A stretch of DNA of 64,000 nucleotides, from the NCBI RefSeq assembly GCF_014633365.1, contig NC_068349.1:25434753-25498752 (forward strand), in the 5' to 3' direction. The notes below the pieces were generated by a model. It had not been told where the DNA came from and did no database searches. It saw nothing but the letters and a program-made list of their open reading frames with translations. Shown here piece by piece: positions 44,801 through 53,369 of this stretch (position 1 is its first letter; each line of letters opens with the position of its first letter). The position numbers were made by a program, and so were the translations under genes. The stretch comes from Diospyros lotus. Taxonomy: Eukaryota; Streptophyta; Magnoliopsida; Ericales; Ebenaceae.

Positions 44801-47800
44801 TTGGCCGCTAGGTTCTTATCCCTCTTCTGGGCTTGAAGGCTTATATGTCAGTTTTGAGTTGTTCTCCCCTAACGACTTGTGTTGGGGGGGGGGGTCGTTT
44901 TGGTTGGTTTAGTTTTATTTGGAACTCTCTTGTTCCGGGTCTCTTATGTACATCTATCATTATCAATAGCATTGAAAGGAATGCAGGCTTCGTACACCCA
45001 TCTAGCACAATATTGACGAACAGACTGTGTTCTCTCTTTAAAGAGTGCTTCGCTGATATTTTGTTGCCTTTGTGTTATTCCTGCACTCGTTTCAAGGGTG
45101 ATGGAGCTTGTAAACTTATCCATAGGGCCAAGTGTACGGAGTGCTTTTTTGCTCCCTGACTCTAGCAATTCATTTTCAGCATCCCCTTCCTCCCTTTTAG
45201 AAATATTAACAGAGAATCTCATCAAATCTTCCTCTTTCCTCTTATTCTTCTTCTTACTCTTTGCCTCAGCAATAGCATTCTTACATTTGGCGTTATCATC
45301 CGGAGAAGATTTTGGACATGCAAAAACATTTTCGAAAATGTGGCCGATGTGTTCTTTAACTCTATAAACTCCTCCAGACATAACTTTGCCACACAGCTTA
45401 CATTTAACTTTGTCCATATTCTTTGGATCAACTAACATTCCATACTCACATCCGATATCATTTGACTTCCTTTTAAAAACTGAAACAACATCAGACGATG
45501 CTCCTGTACTCTTAGTCCCATCCGACATTTTTAATTTAATCGAAGAAGCCTGCAACATAAACAAATCAGATGGACTGTTGCAGCTTGCACATGTGTGTGT
45601 ATATACTACATATATATGGTCGTTTAACACTAACAGTATAATCTATATCTTTATATGCTATATAGCAATACACATAGCAATATTAACAGCATGCTGCTGC
45701 TTGCAGGTATGCTGCTGCAGCATACATACTGCTATATAGTATATATATATAATATTATATATATACTATATAGCAATACATATAGGCATATAGCAATAGC
45801 ATTATGTGAAACTGTGAGTAATATTGTAATAATATATATTATATATATACTATATACTATATAGTATACAGCAAGATGGCTACTGCAAATCGGGAAGAAC
45901 AGTAAGAGAGAGAGAGATACCGGTGGTCGGAGGAAGAACAGTGTCAGCGAGCGAGAGAGACGACTGGTAGAAGCCAAGGGAAATCGGAAAATCAGGGCTA
46001 AGAGAGACGATGGTCGGTAGTAGAGGAGGCATCGGCGAAGGAGGCGTCGGCGGCGATGAGGATGAGCTTTCGAAGAGAGAGGCAGTCGCTGTTGGGAGAG
46101 AGCAATCGGGGCAAACGAAGAAGAAACACGATCTGTTTTGTCTTCTTTTAAAACCCTAAAAATTTAAAAGTAGGCGACCCAAGCGGTTAGGCGTCGCCTG
46201 GGATGCATAGGCGCCGCCAACGGCCGATTAGGCGGACCGGCGCCTAGGGGGAGCTGACTAGATGAAAATTGCGGCGGCCAGCAGCCGCCTAATGCCTTGA
46301 CGGTGCCTAGGCGGCCGCCTAGGCCGATTTTTCGAACACTGCAATTTTAACAAGAATTATGGTATGTAACAATGCAAAGCAAATTTGGGATGCTCTCGGT
46401 GAAGAATTTCAAGGCAATGATAGAATCAAGCAAAAGCAAGTCTTTAATCTCACAAGGGAGTTTGAGCTTTTGAGAATGAAAGAGACCAAAATCATAAAAG
46501 AGTATTCTAAAAGGATCTTGAATGTTGTGAACAAAATCAAATTGATGGGAAAAGAACTCCTAGACAAAAGAGTGTAGAGAAGGTGTTGATGAGCTTGCCT
46601 AACAAATTAGAGCCAAAATTTCTTCTCTTGAAAGTTCAAGAGACCTTACTCGAATAACTTTACTAGAGTTAGTCAATTCTTCGTAAGCTCAAGAACAAAG
46701 AAGAGCTACCAGAAAAGGAGAGATAAAAGAAGCATTTCTGGTAAAGGAAAAGGCTCAGGTTCAGTCACATGTCAAAGACAAAAAATAGTTCTGAAACAAG
46801 AGGAATAAGAAGGAAGGTGAAAGCAACAAAGACAATGGTAGAAAAGAGAAATTTCCTTTATGTTCACACAGTAAGAAGACTTCACTTGCAGAAATACTAT
46901 ATGTTTAAAACCTGATAATAAATGCAAATCTTGCAACCAGATGGGTCACATGGAAAAACTTTGCCAAAATAAGCAACAAGAAGGAAAATAAACTCAAATT
47001 GTTAATCAAAATAAGGGGAGCAATTGTTTGTGACAACCTATTTTGCAAGCAACAAAACTAGTGATGCATGGCTTTGATAGTGGTTGCGCTCATCATATGA
47101 CTTATGATGAGTCCATAGTCAAGAAGCTTGACAATCACATATTTCCAAAGTTAGAACTAGGAATGGAGACTACATTAAGGTCAAAGATAAAGGAAATATG
47201 GTCATTGAATCTAGTTCAGGTGTAAAATTCATTTATGATGTTTGTTCCTACTTGATATAGAAGAAAACCTACTACCTGTTGGATAATTGCTTGAAAAATA
47301 TTATTCTATGGTTTTCAAAGATAAAGCTTGTGTGATTTTTGAATTTGTTAGAAGTGAGTTCTTCTCGATGAATATAAAGTGAAAAAGTTTTTCAATAGAT
47401 TAGATCTAGGCAAATGCTTGTGCATATCCCATTTTTGTTGATCAATCACAGCTTTGCCTAACAAGGTTAGGGAATTTTCATTATTCATATCTCACTGATA
47501 AGTCTCTAATCTAAGACTTCTATAATTATGGAAATTGTAGTAGTCATAGGAATTTGAATTGGAGAGAGAGAGAGAGAATTTGAAAGAAGTAGGGAGATTT
47601 GAGAGAGAATTGGAGGGAAAGATTTATGATCTATTTCATTGCATAAATCCCATCCTCGAGCGCCTTGTAACCGAAAGTGAACAAGTTGTTAAAGCTACAA
47701 CCGTTTGGTACAACTATTGCTTATTACAAGTCTTAAGCTAATTACAACCTTATCCCCTCTACTAATTACATTCCATTCCTACCCTTGCCCGCCCTTTGGG

Positions 47801-50800
47801 GTCATGACATTTCCCCTCTCCTTGAGGTCTTTCTTGTCCCCAAGAAAGGACAACAGATGGGCTGCGCGGGGGTACTGCCTCAGCATGTCCGGTAAGTACT
47901 CCTAGGTGGTGTTATCTGAGTATAAATGGCTCCACTGAACCAGCACTTCCATGAGGGGTAGTATGTCCTTGTAGGTGATCCTCCGGTCCACAATGGCTTG
48001 GGGTTCCATGGGCACCTCCCTGTTTTCATCTACTGGGGGAAGATAGGGGCTTGTAGTGGTTGTAGGCTCCAATGCTTTCTTCAATAGTGACACATGGAAC
48101 ACCAGATGAGTGGGTATTCCCTCGGGCAGTTGCAGTCTATAAGCTACCTTGCCTACCTTAGTTAGCACAGTATAAGGCCCGAAGTACTTAGGGCTCAACT
48201 TAGAAGTTGGAGTTGTTGAGAAAGAGTGTTGGAGGAACCTCTTGACCTTTAGGTACACCTTATCACCCACAATGAATTCCCGATCACTTCTCTTTTTATC
48301 AGCCACTTGTTTCATCCTATTCTGAGCCATTGCAAGCTTCTTTTTCAACAATTGTATCATCCTCTACCTTTGTTGTAGATAGCCTTCCACTGCAGTCACT
48401 GTTGTGGGGGCATTCATTAAGGCAGGCAAAATAGGGGCTTGGTATCCAAATAATGCTTCAAATGGAGACTTTTTAATGGCACCGTGATAGCTTGAGTTGT
48501 ACCACCAATGTGCCATAGACAGCCATCTACTCTAACTCTTAGGTTTTGCAAAGCACATACACCTCATATAGGATTCCAGGCATTGATTCACTAATCCAAC
48601 GCATTATCTACTTAGGGTGTGATCTTCTAGGTTCACAGTCATGTAGCAATCAAGACACATCAACTCTTTGACGCTAATCGAATACTTCAATCTACTAAGA
48701 GGATCTCTCCATCTCCCCAAAGCATGCTGAAAGATTTTGAGTATCCTTTAGGCATGACTCAGGACGATTCTAATGGCAAAGAAGTTAAGAGCTTCTTGTA
48801 AACCTATTTAGAGCTCTCGATTACCATGCACTATAGTCATTCCACTGACCAACATCTCGACCGAGTGAGAACCATGGACCAACTAAACTCATAGAACTTT
48901 GTAACCATACAAGGTCCAGTCTAGGGTGATCGAAATGATGCATCAGAACTCCTTTCAACATCGGAAACTCTTTTTAATCACACACAAAGCATCCCCACCT
49001 CTCACTCATGATGGTTCCACTCAATAATAAATCCTTGATACTAGTGTACAAGACAATTTTGTCGCTTCCAATCAAAGGATCATATATACAATCGAAAACT
49101 AGTAACAAATCATTAATCTTCTCAACCATGTGATCTGTTACAGGCATCACACTTAGTGGATGTTCAACTAACACCTACCCATATATCTACTATCTGCATC
49201 TCATATAATATGGCATATGACTCACTATCCTTTATCATTAATATCTCATACTAATCAAAGCTAGCAGTCCATGTATTAATCCGTAATCAATTAATCTTAG
49301 TCCCTTTCAGAGCAATCTTAGAACTAGGAATACTTTTAAGAAATCATGTATTATAAATATTTGTCACATATTCTTAACAACTTAAGAATAAAGGTAATCA
49401 AAATATCTACAGACTTATTCATAAATAAATAGAGTTATGAATGAAGATATGACCATTTAAATAACAAGCAAGATTAAATCATTAGATTCAATACTCATAC
49501 TAGATGTCATCTAAATCTAGCATTAGGGCACTAATACTAGCAGTTTACTTACTCAATAGGTTGCCTATAAAACCTCTTAAAAGGAAGACTTATTTTAAGC
49601 ATGGCATAGATACAAACCCTCAAGCGCAAAATCTGAAGGTGTTTGGTTGCATTTGTTACAAACACATTAATTTATTAAGTGAAGATAGATAAGCTTGATC
49701 GAAGGTTGAGGCTAAGATTTTGATTGGCTATAGTAGGATCACCAAAGATAATTGTTAGTAGGGATATTAAATTTGATGGATGTGCAACCTAGAACTGGGA
49801 AAAGTTAGAATTGAAGCATGTAGGAATCAAAGAACTTGAAACTAAAGCAACACTAGAGGATGATTCTAATATGTTTATAGATGATTTTATTGATGACACA
49901 ATTGTAAAAGGTAAAACATCACTTACCAATATCTATCAAATGTGCAATTTTGTTGTACTTGAGCTTGTAGGTTATGCAAAGAATATACAAGATTTTAAAT
50001 GGATTATTTACGCAATGAAGGAGGAGCTAAGAATTATAGAGAATAATCAAACTTGGATTTTTGTAGGTAGACCAATTCAAGAAAAAATAATTAGTGTGAA
50101 ATAGGTGTTCAAAACCAAGCTAAATGCTAATGGTTCTATCAACAAACACAAGGTAAGACTTGTAGTCAAAGATATGCTCAATAGTTTGGTGTAGACTTCT
50201 TATAAACTTTTGCATCTGTGTTGGACTTGATACAATTAGAAAGCTCTTAACACTTGCAACACAAAAGGAGTGGAGAATCTATCAACTTGATGTCAAGACA
50301 AGGTGTATTTCCTCAAGAAAGCCTTGTATGGTTTAAATAGGCTCCAAGAACTTAGTATAATAGGATTGATGATCACCTACTGAAGATTGGCTTCAAAAAA
50401 AGCTTGAGTGAATCAACCTTGTATGGGAAAGTTGCTAATGGTGATCTAATTGTTGTTTGTTTATACATTGATGATCTACTTGTTACGGGAAGAAATGCAA
50501 GATTGGTGCAACAATTTAAAGAACAAAAGACAAAAGTTTTTGAGATGACTAATTTGGAGAGATGTCATATTTTATTAGTGTGAAAATTCAACAATCACAA
50601 GAAGACATTTTTATAGGACAACAAAACTAAGGTTTCGACTGGAAACAATCATTGCGATGAATTCTAGATCAATGAAAACTATCGTCATGATGATAGTTTT
50701 TGACGATCCAGAACCGAGAGAGAGAGAGAGGATGACGTACGATGATTGGCGCTGGTAACTATTGCGAACGACTGTTGATTCTTCTTGTTTGTTACTATTA

Positions 50801-52222
50801 CTGCTTCATATTCCTTCTAGAAAATTACAACGAATGACATAGATGACAACTACTGCGATGACGAATGACGACAGACTCTGAATTATGGCAGTGGCTTGGC
50901 TGACCGCGGACAGAAAAGTGGTGGTTGTGAGATTGGGGATGGGGAATGGGTGTTTTGTGTTAGGGATTTGGAGAGTTAGCATGTGAATCTTTATTTTGTT
51001 TGGAGGGTAGAATAGTCTTTTTCTTGATAAAGCTAACTTTTTTCCAGCAACTTAAAAGCCATCTAGAAAAAGTTATAATAGGGGATTTAACTTTTCTAAA
51101 ACACTATTCAACTTTAAAACTCTTGAGAGTTAGAAGTTTTTATCAGAAAGGGGAAGGTTAAAGCTCACAGTGAGCTTAAAAGCTCAAATTTGACTAAAAA
51201 TTAATAAGTCTAGCGAAAGAGGGTAATTTGAGAAATGATACAACAAAATTATTGGGAGTACGTGTGTGGACTGTGGTATGACTTGATGTAAGTAAATTAA
51301 ATTTTGTTTTGTCTCCTTTCTTCTTCTGATTTCTATATATGAGATGCCTGTCATCCTAATCCTCCTCCTAGCTAACATGATGTAACAGCAATGATAACGC
51401 CCGGATGTAATGAAATTATACTTACCTCAGATGGGCCAACTAGCCAGTGGAAGAAGGGCACTGTGAGTGCAGCATTGAACTCCGCAGCCCACTTTGTGGG
51501 TGGAAACAATTTCCTAAACTGCCACAAATTAATTAATTTGTAAACATCAGACGACCTCTCACCATCACAATTACACACAAACCAATTAGACAGAGTCTTT
51601 AATAATTAGCTGTCCTTAGATCGAAAAATACTCTCAGGTGTGGACTCTCTCATTCACTCACTCCGTGGTTGAGATTCAATAATATAACCCGCTCAAATTT
51701 AAATGGACAGATCCGCTCATTCATTCATACAGTACAGGAGATGCATTTCCCTTAAATTAATCATGAGCTAGCTCGCGGGAAATGAAAGATGACCTGAGCA
51801 GGAGCGCCAGGAGGCAGCATGGACAGCAGCACCTCCCGGACCACTTGCTGCTGCTGAAGACGAGACCGCCCCTGCATTACTCTCTTCGACACATCCACGA
51901 AACTCTCGTAATCGTACTCGAGCCATCCCTTCTTCTGGGAATGCCCTGTGTGGGCTGCGAATTTCTCCATCTTCCGAGCAAACAGAGTCATGAAGACCTT
52001 CTCGAACAGGCCGTCATTGTATTTGGTTTTCTGCCCAAAAGGCGCCGGCTCTCCCGACGCCTCAGCAATCCCGCACCGGATTCCTCCGCCGCCGTTATTA
52101 ATACTCCTTCTTCGCCGGTACCGATAACCATTAAATCCCGCCGGCGGGAACTGCACTGCCTGCTGGAAGCTGCTGCTCAGAACCACCATTAGTTTATTTG
52201 CGGCCGCCGCTCCTATATACAT
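28976..52222 (-). CDS. D27-like (beta-carotene isomerase D27 family) protein, 6 exons with a 21.6-kb intron, complete
   Basis: Exons on the minus strand: 52222-51794, 51518-51426, 29814-29753, 29445-29339, 29220-29125, 29025-28976. All five introns are GT-AG and the phases join (0, 0, 2, 1, 1), giving 837 nt, or 278 residues plus stop. Seen: an Arg/Ser/Gly-rich N-terminus resembling a plastid transit peptide (to about residue 60); YNDGLFEKVFMTLFARKMEK at 68-87; EYDYESFVDVSKRVMQGRSR at 102-121; LPPGAPAQ, then FRKLFPPTKWAAEFNA in exon 2; a Cys-rich GCVGMCVNMCKIPTQDFFTN in exon 4; MSCEMVYGQVPPSFEED in exon 5; and a short final exon ending NPNSSVCPKLQA. This is the D27/DUF4033 family and looks closest to the D27-like 1 type (Arabidopsis At1g64680 as I recall it). 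Family role: isomerising carotenoids at the 9 position in plastids; the true D27 feeds strigolactone synthesis. Start choice: the ATG at 52222 lies in a TA/TG microsatellite; an in-frame ATG at 52189 (MVVLSSS..., 267 residues) is more plausible. Confidence 0.93.
29903..30240 (-). repeat. 3' LTR of the intronic Copia
   Basis: 338 bp from TGTCAACTGA to CGCTAACA as read on the plus strand. The PPT lies directly at 30241-30252 and TSD gaaac just outside. Confidence 0.93.
30235..33711 (-). pseudogene. Copia pol: protease, integrase, RT and RNase H with internal stops
   Basis: Protease WILDSGATDHMT is at about 33570. A frameshift near 33370 precedes the integrase frame (33304-31703), which has a GAG-pre-integrase HHCC region (LHHYRLGHPS...CSVC), the HSDIWGP and SDNARDF catalytic-core blocks, and WGEAALTATFLINRLPS. 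A TAG at about 31700 interrupts the link to RT. RT (31702-31157) has YDVKNAFLHGDL, YGLKQSPRAW and the YVDD catalytic box. Two stops near 31154 and 31139 and a frameshift near 31120 precede the RNase H part (EAYTDADYAGS, SSAEAEFRSM, DNKSAISIAHNP), itself broken by a TGA at about 30643. All Copia pol domains are present in order, none truncated, but the polyprotein is broken. Confidence 0.93.
33740..34693 (-). pseudogene. Copia gag, frameshifted
   Basis: The frame starts at 34693 (MSNTQTLETTDSS...) and contains WSQLVRTILKGKGRL and SWLWNSMVPEI, typical Copia gag. A frameshift near 34190 moves the gag C-terminal half (YDLLAGLNTDFDAVR...ILGKEDLPSL) into another frame that ends at a TAG near 33943. 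Beyond it a zinc knuckle CX2CX4HX4C (CTYCKKPRHTIEKC) is encoded near 33890-33850. A TAA at about 33736 separates gag from protease. Gag would form the virus-like particle; this copy cannot make it as one protein. Confidence 0.9.
34801..35137 (-). repeat. 5' LTR of the intronic Copia
   Basis: 337 bp, nearly identical to the other LTR. It is followed on the minus strand by the tRNA-Met primer binding site at 34788-34800. Confidence 0.93.
35190..35520 (+). mobile_element. Possible 5' LTR end and PBS of the old split Copia
   Basis: TTGGTATTAGGTC at 35511-35523 resembles a decayed initiator tRNA-Met primer binding site (TTGGTATCAGAGC) and follows sequence of LTR character. It could be the 5' LTR of the old Copia whose gag begins near 38770. 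The link is by position only. Confidence 0.3.
35690..36900 (+). repeat. Dispersed LTR-like repeat, copy 1
   Basis: It begins TGCCCTAATGC and continues with ATGACATC, a TTCTTAAG...TTGTTAAGAATATG segment and GTAACAGATCACATGGTTGA. The same order of blocks occurs reversed at about 48610-49532 and, more diverged, forward at about 53370-54060. There is no coding potential. It looks like an LTR or a non-autonomous retroelement; ends other than the left one are not resolved. Confidence 0.6.
36901..38700. other. Non-coding intronic stretch with an antisense LTR-like promoter region
   Basis: 36901-37850 is AT-rich and then CT-rich with only short frames, including a 38-codon MGLAAFERRKK frame at 37358 that I do not recognise. 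37850-38640 reads in reverse like a retroelement LTR: CTATAAAAAGCAGG (TATA-like, at about 38335-38348) and a series of CCACGTGTC-type blocks. No terminal repeats were paired, so this is a tentative call. Confidence 0.35.
39595..40478 (-). pseudogene. hAT transposase, C-terminal part with hATC dimerisation domain
   Basis: Minus-strand blocks in order: VLRIVDADRKLSMGFLYGE (from 40454), SPLHFAAYLLNPYYF, a duplicated segment around 40150-40230 (MMDGFF repeated), WWITYGNQTPNLQRMARKIL and SSSSGCKRNWSTFE-like hATC block (about 39920-39795, with a stop in place of Asn), then LNNLVYVQFNAKLMNK (about 39660-39600). Frameshifts occur at least twice. This is the dimerisation end of a hAT transposase. Confidence 0.88.
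40479..40576 (+). pseudogene. hAT transposase fragment in inverted orientation
   Basis: Plus-strand NDRFKLFVEAVGQFGPGFKPPSQYQLRESLL is the transposase block that should directly follow WVYEACIPFNAIDND of the minus-strand N-terminal part. It lies 4.4 kb away and points the other way. It starts with GATAATGATAGAT, the same 13 bp that ends the N-terminal piece at 44964-44952 in reverse. Confidence 0.85.
40577..41108 (+). pseudogene. LINE ORF1 C-terminal part
   Basis: An open frame rich in Lys/Arg and acidic residues (PPKKARRRSGFRFTYSKKKK; DTEDMEAWE at the end), without its N-terminal nucleic-acid binding domain. The true start is lost because upstream bases are hAT sequence. It stops 24 bases before the endonuclease ATG, the usual ORF1/ORF2 order. 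Confidence 0.7.
41133..42170 (+). pseudogene. LINE ORF2 part 1: AP-like endonuclease
   Basis: It begins MKILSWNIRGL, the standard start of plant L1 ORF2. Catalytic blocks seen: LECKL (Glu), VVYAPMD, CIFGDFNEVL (Asp/Asn), and LPRGLSDHCSL with the terminal SDH. The endonuclease nicks target DNA for target-primed reverse transcription. The frame ends at TAG 42168-42170 just before the TWLREGDKNTKFFH block. Confidence 0.92.
42171..43601 (+). pseudogene. LINE ORF2 part 2: reverse transcriptase
   Basis: Blocks in one frame, broken by TAG at 42561 and 42978: WLREGDKNTKFFHLSAS, GSKAPGSDGFNF, LVPKSDTPQSLGDFRPISMV, KAFDSVDWGYL, LRQGDPLSPLLFLLAVEGL and the catalytic LLQFADDALIF (43177-43209). The frame closes at TAG 43599-43601. 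These are the RT motifs of plant L1 elements. Confidence 0.93.
43602..44811 (+). pseudogene. LINE ORF2 part 3: C-terminal zinc-binding (zf-RVT) domain
   Basis: Contains LGGLGVGSL, FWEDSWVG, WGSLAPPKVELFVWLV and CAFCGSTPESVDHLFVHC, the CCHC-like zf-RVT motif. A frameshift near 44575 moves the last part (VWKSLLYSALWSMWLERNRL) to another frame, which ends at 44811. Confidence 0.9.
44965..45528 (-). pseudogene. hAT transposase, N-terminal part with BED zinc finger
   Basis: The start at 45528 (MSDGTKSTGASSDV) fits. It includes CKLCGKVMSGGVYRVKEHI, a BED-type zinc finger (DNA binding at the TIRs), a lysine-rich stretch, and ...RQYCARWVYEACIPFNAID, the usual block before the hAT core. Coding then breaks at the 13-bp GATAATGATAGAT junction with the LINE segment. 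About 300 residues of the catalytic core that should follow are missing. Confidence 0.9.
46342..47250 (+). pseudogene. Old Copia gag and protease remnant
   Basis: The gag frame 46359-46577 (ALGEEFQGNDRIKQKQVFNL, RMKETKIIKEYSKRILNVVN) belongs to the UBN2-type Copia gag. A zinc knuckle at 46922-46963 has correct CX2CX4HX4C spacing. The protease frame 47043-47225 keeps DSGCAHHMTYD. Stops at 46578 and many later ones break the protein. The N-terminal part of gag lies 7.4 kb upstream, on the other side of the hAT. Confidence 0.85.
47545..48600 (-). mobile_element. Gypsy pol C-terminus, PPT and start of 3' LTR, fragment
   Basis: The frame 48360-47902 holds the integrase C-terminal region (GDKVYLKVKRF, SPKYFGPYTVLTKVG, YRLQLPEG, VFHVSLLKK), with decayed upstream integrase (WWYN, LYGYQ-like blocks) to about 48600. 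A purine tract GGAGAGGGGAAA (47821-47810) precedes TGTCATGACC at 47809, the likely 3' LTR start. The LTR continues to about 47545. It sits within the old Copia in opposite orientation. RT and the rest of the element are absent. Confidence 0.8.
48610..49532 (-). repeat. Dispersed LTR-like repeat, copy 2 (reverse)
   Basis: Read on the minus strand from 49532 it begins TGCCCTAATGC and matches block for block the copy at 35690-36900, including TAACAGATCACATGGTTGA and the TGTGAACCT...ATCACAC block near 48625. It has no genes of its own. Confidence 0.6.
49525..50650 (+). pseudogene. Old Copia integrase end and reverse transcriptase remnant
   Basis: The integrase C-terminal block (YLLNRLPIKPL, LKVFGCICYKHINLLSEDR) is followed by RT blocks: EELRIIENNQTWIFVGRP (about 50015-50070), a decayed KTKLNANGSINKHKVRLV, KKALYGLN and the LYIDDLLVTG catalytic box near 50460. 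Several frameshifts occur and no RNase H was recognised after 50650. Confidence 0.85.
50651..51425. other. Intron sequence between the old Copia and D27-like exon 2
   Basis: AT-rich, no recognisable protein blocks. There is a short imperfect hairpin at about 50660-50710 (ATCGTCATGATGATAG). 51190-51425 probably includes native intron sequence of the D27-like gene. Confidence 0.4.
51426..52222 (-). CDS. D27-like gene exons 1 and 2
   Basis: Exon 1 (52222 or 52189 down to 51794) encodes the transit peptide and the first half of the isomerase domain, ending ...PPGAPAQ at a CAG|GT donor. Exon 2 (51518-51426, 31 codons) encodes FRKLFPPTKW to LVGPSE and ends at GAG|GTAAG, a strong plant donor. Intron 1 (51519-51793) is 275 bp. 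Both exons end in phase 0. The rest of the protein is found 21.6 kb away. Confidence 0.93.
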
Positions 52223-52249
52223 ATATATATATATATGTGTGTGTGTGTG
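52214..52249. repeat. TA/TG microsatellite at the D27-like 5' end
   Basis: A run of alternating TA followed by TG. The outer candidate start codon of the D27-like gene (52222) lies inside it, so length change here would alter the 5' leader or the upstream start. Confidence 0.85.
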
Positions 52250-53017
52250 GTTGGTGTTTCGCGTTGAATGGAAGAGGAAATATATATATGTGCGTGTGTG
52301 TGTGTAATTTAGATGTAAATCAAAGCTGCAGCAGCACTAATATAATGATGGCTTAAAGGTAAGGAGCAGAGAGTATAAGCGAGTGGAGTGGATGGTTTGG
52401 TTGCTGCTCCAAACAAATTATGGCCACACGCGCTCGCCATATCTGTGCTGGCCTCTGTCTCTCACCACAAACGGGGCAGCACGCGTCCCCACCTCTGGCC
52501 ACGTTTCTATAACCTGCTCTGTATGTTTTGGTCATGATCAGGGGCTCCACTTTTTCAACATTTCCTCATGTCCTTCATTATCTGGATTTTTGAGTAATAA
52601 ATAATTTAATGAGCGACATTATATTTATGCCAACCAATTAATGCCTCATAAAATATTTTCTAAATCAATACCTGACTCAATTAATATTGTAATTATTACA
52701 TAGTCACTATGCAAATCTAAATGTTTTAAGAAATAATAGCCACATTTTTTTTTATTCACGTCTACAATGAATTTAAGCAAGAACAAAAGTGAATTAAGAG
52801 AACAAAGAAGAACATTAAGGAAGAACTTCTTGTGAAAATTTTGTTATCATTTTCATGCTTCTCACAATTTCTATTTATAGGGTTATAAAATCTTTGAGTT
52901 ATAAAAAACTTTATGATATAATAAATACTAAAATAAGTGAGAATAACTTTTAAGTACTGTAATCTAATAAGTTATGGAATATGAAGAGTTTGGGAGTTAT
53001 AGACATCCATTTATTAT
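52250..53017. other. Upstream region of the D27-like gene
   Basis: Probable promoter and 5' UTR, with a second TATA/TGTG stretch at 52281-52303 and G+C-richer sequence near 52390-52510. No open frame with recognisable blocks. 52600-53017 is AT-rich with nothing I can name. Confidence 0.4.
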
Positions 53018-53309
53018 TTTCATAACACTCCCATTCGGATGTCCTTTTCAATGAATATGTCTTGTTAAAACCTAGCGAAGGAAAATGAGTACTCTCACTC
53101 TTGTACCTTAATATTATATTTAAATGATGTTTAGCCTATGTGTAAATATATTTGATGTATTTTCATTTATTATTTTCATAACACTCCCATTCGGATGTCC
53201 TTTTCAATGAATATGTCTTGTTAAAACCTAGCAAAGGAAAAGGAGTACTCTCACTCATGTACCTTAATATTATATTTAAATGATGTTTAGCCTATGTGTA
53301 AATATATTT
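53018..53309. repeat. 146-bp tandem duplication
   Basis: The unit CATTTATTATTTTCATAACA... starts at 53018 and again at 53164, nearly identical (a few changes such as GCGAAGG/GCAAAGG). The ACTCCCATTCGGATGTCC block suggests an LTR-derived sequence in antisense. Confidence 0.85.
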
Positions 53310-53369
53310 GATGTATTTTTATATATATTAATAAAGATGGATTTTCTTTATTTATTTCTCTTCAATTTG

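Larger units (their letters stand above)
40577..44951 (+). mobile_element. L1-type LINE (non-LTR retrotransposon), 5'-truncated, inside the hAT
   Basis: In order: an ORF1 tail, an AP endonuclease, a reverse transcriptase and a zinc-binding C-terminal domain. The 5' end is joined to hAT sequence and no clear poly-A tail is seen at the 3' junction (GTAC at 44949-44952). A run of G near 44885 lies in the 3' part. Four in-frame stops (all TAG) and one frameshift break ORF2. Confidence 0.92.
38968..46341 (-). mobile_element. hAT DNA transposon with 8-bp TSD, carrying a LINE
   Basis: The exact 8-bp duplication caatttta lies at 38960-38967 and 46342-46349. Terminal inverted repeats: CAATGTTCTAAAACGCGC at the left, and on the other strand CAGTGTTCGAAAAATCGGCC at the right, each followed by GGCGCCTAGGCG-type subterminal repeats. 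The transposase is on the minus strand, in two pieces separated by the LINE, with the catalytic middle missing. The host sequence on either side is Copia gag, so the hAT jumped into that Copia. Confidence 0.94.
38770..50650 (+). mobile_element. Old, degraded Copia retrotransposon split by later insertions
   Basis: Pieces in order on the plus strand: gag N-terminus (NYHIWAMKMESYL, 38785-38960), then after the hAT insertion gag QIWDALGEEFQGNDRIKQKQ (46370 on) and the gag core to 46577; zinc knuckle CKSCNQMGHMEKLC (46922-46963); protease FDSGCAHHMTYD (47070); GAG-pre-integrase remnants to about 47540; after a second interruption the integrase end VYLLNRLPIKPL and LKVFGCICY (49535-49690); and RT with YALYGLN-like and LYIDDLLVTGR blocks (about 50320-50570). 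Many stops and frameshifts are present, so it is much older than the Copia at 29903. The LTRs were not firmly located. Confidence 0.85.
29815..51425 (-). other. Giant intron 2 of the D27-like gene (21,611 bp)
   Basis: It is bounded by GTAAG at 51425 and a pyrimidine-poor ...GCATAG acceptor at 29815. Both LTR and DNA transposons fill it: a full-length Copia (29903-35137), an old split Copia, a hAT element with a LINE inside, a Gypsy pol remnant and fragments of a dispersed LTR family. No other host exon is seen inside. The neighbouring introns of the same gene are 99-307 bp, so the size is due to insertions. Confidence 0.88.
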
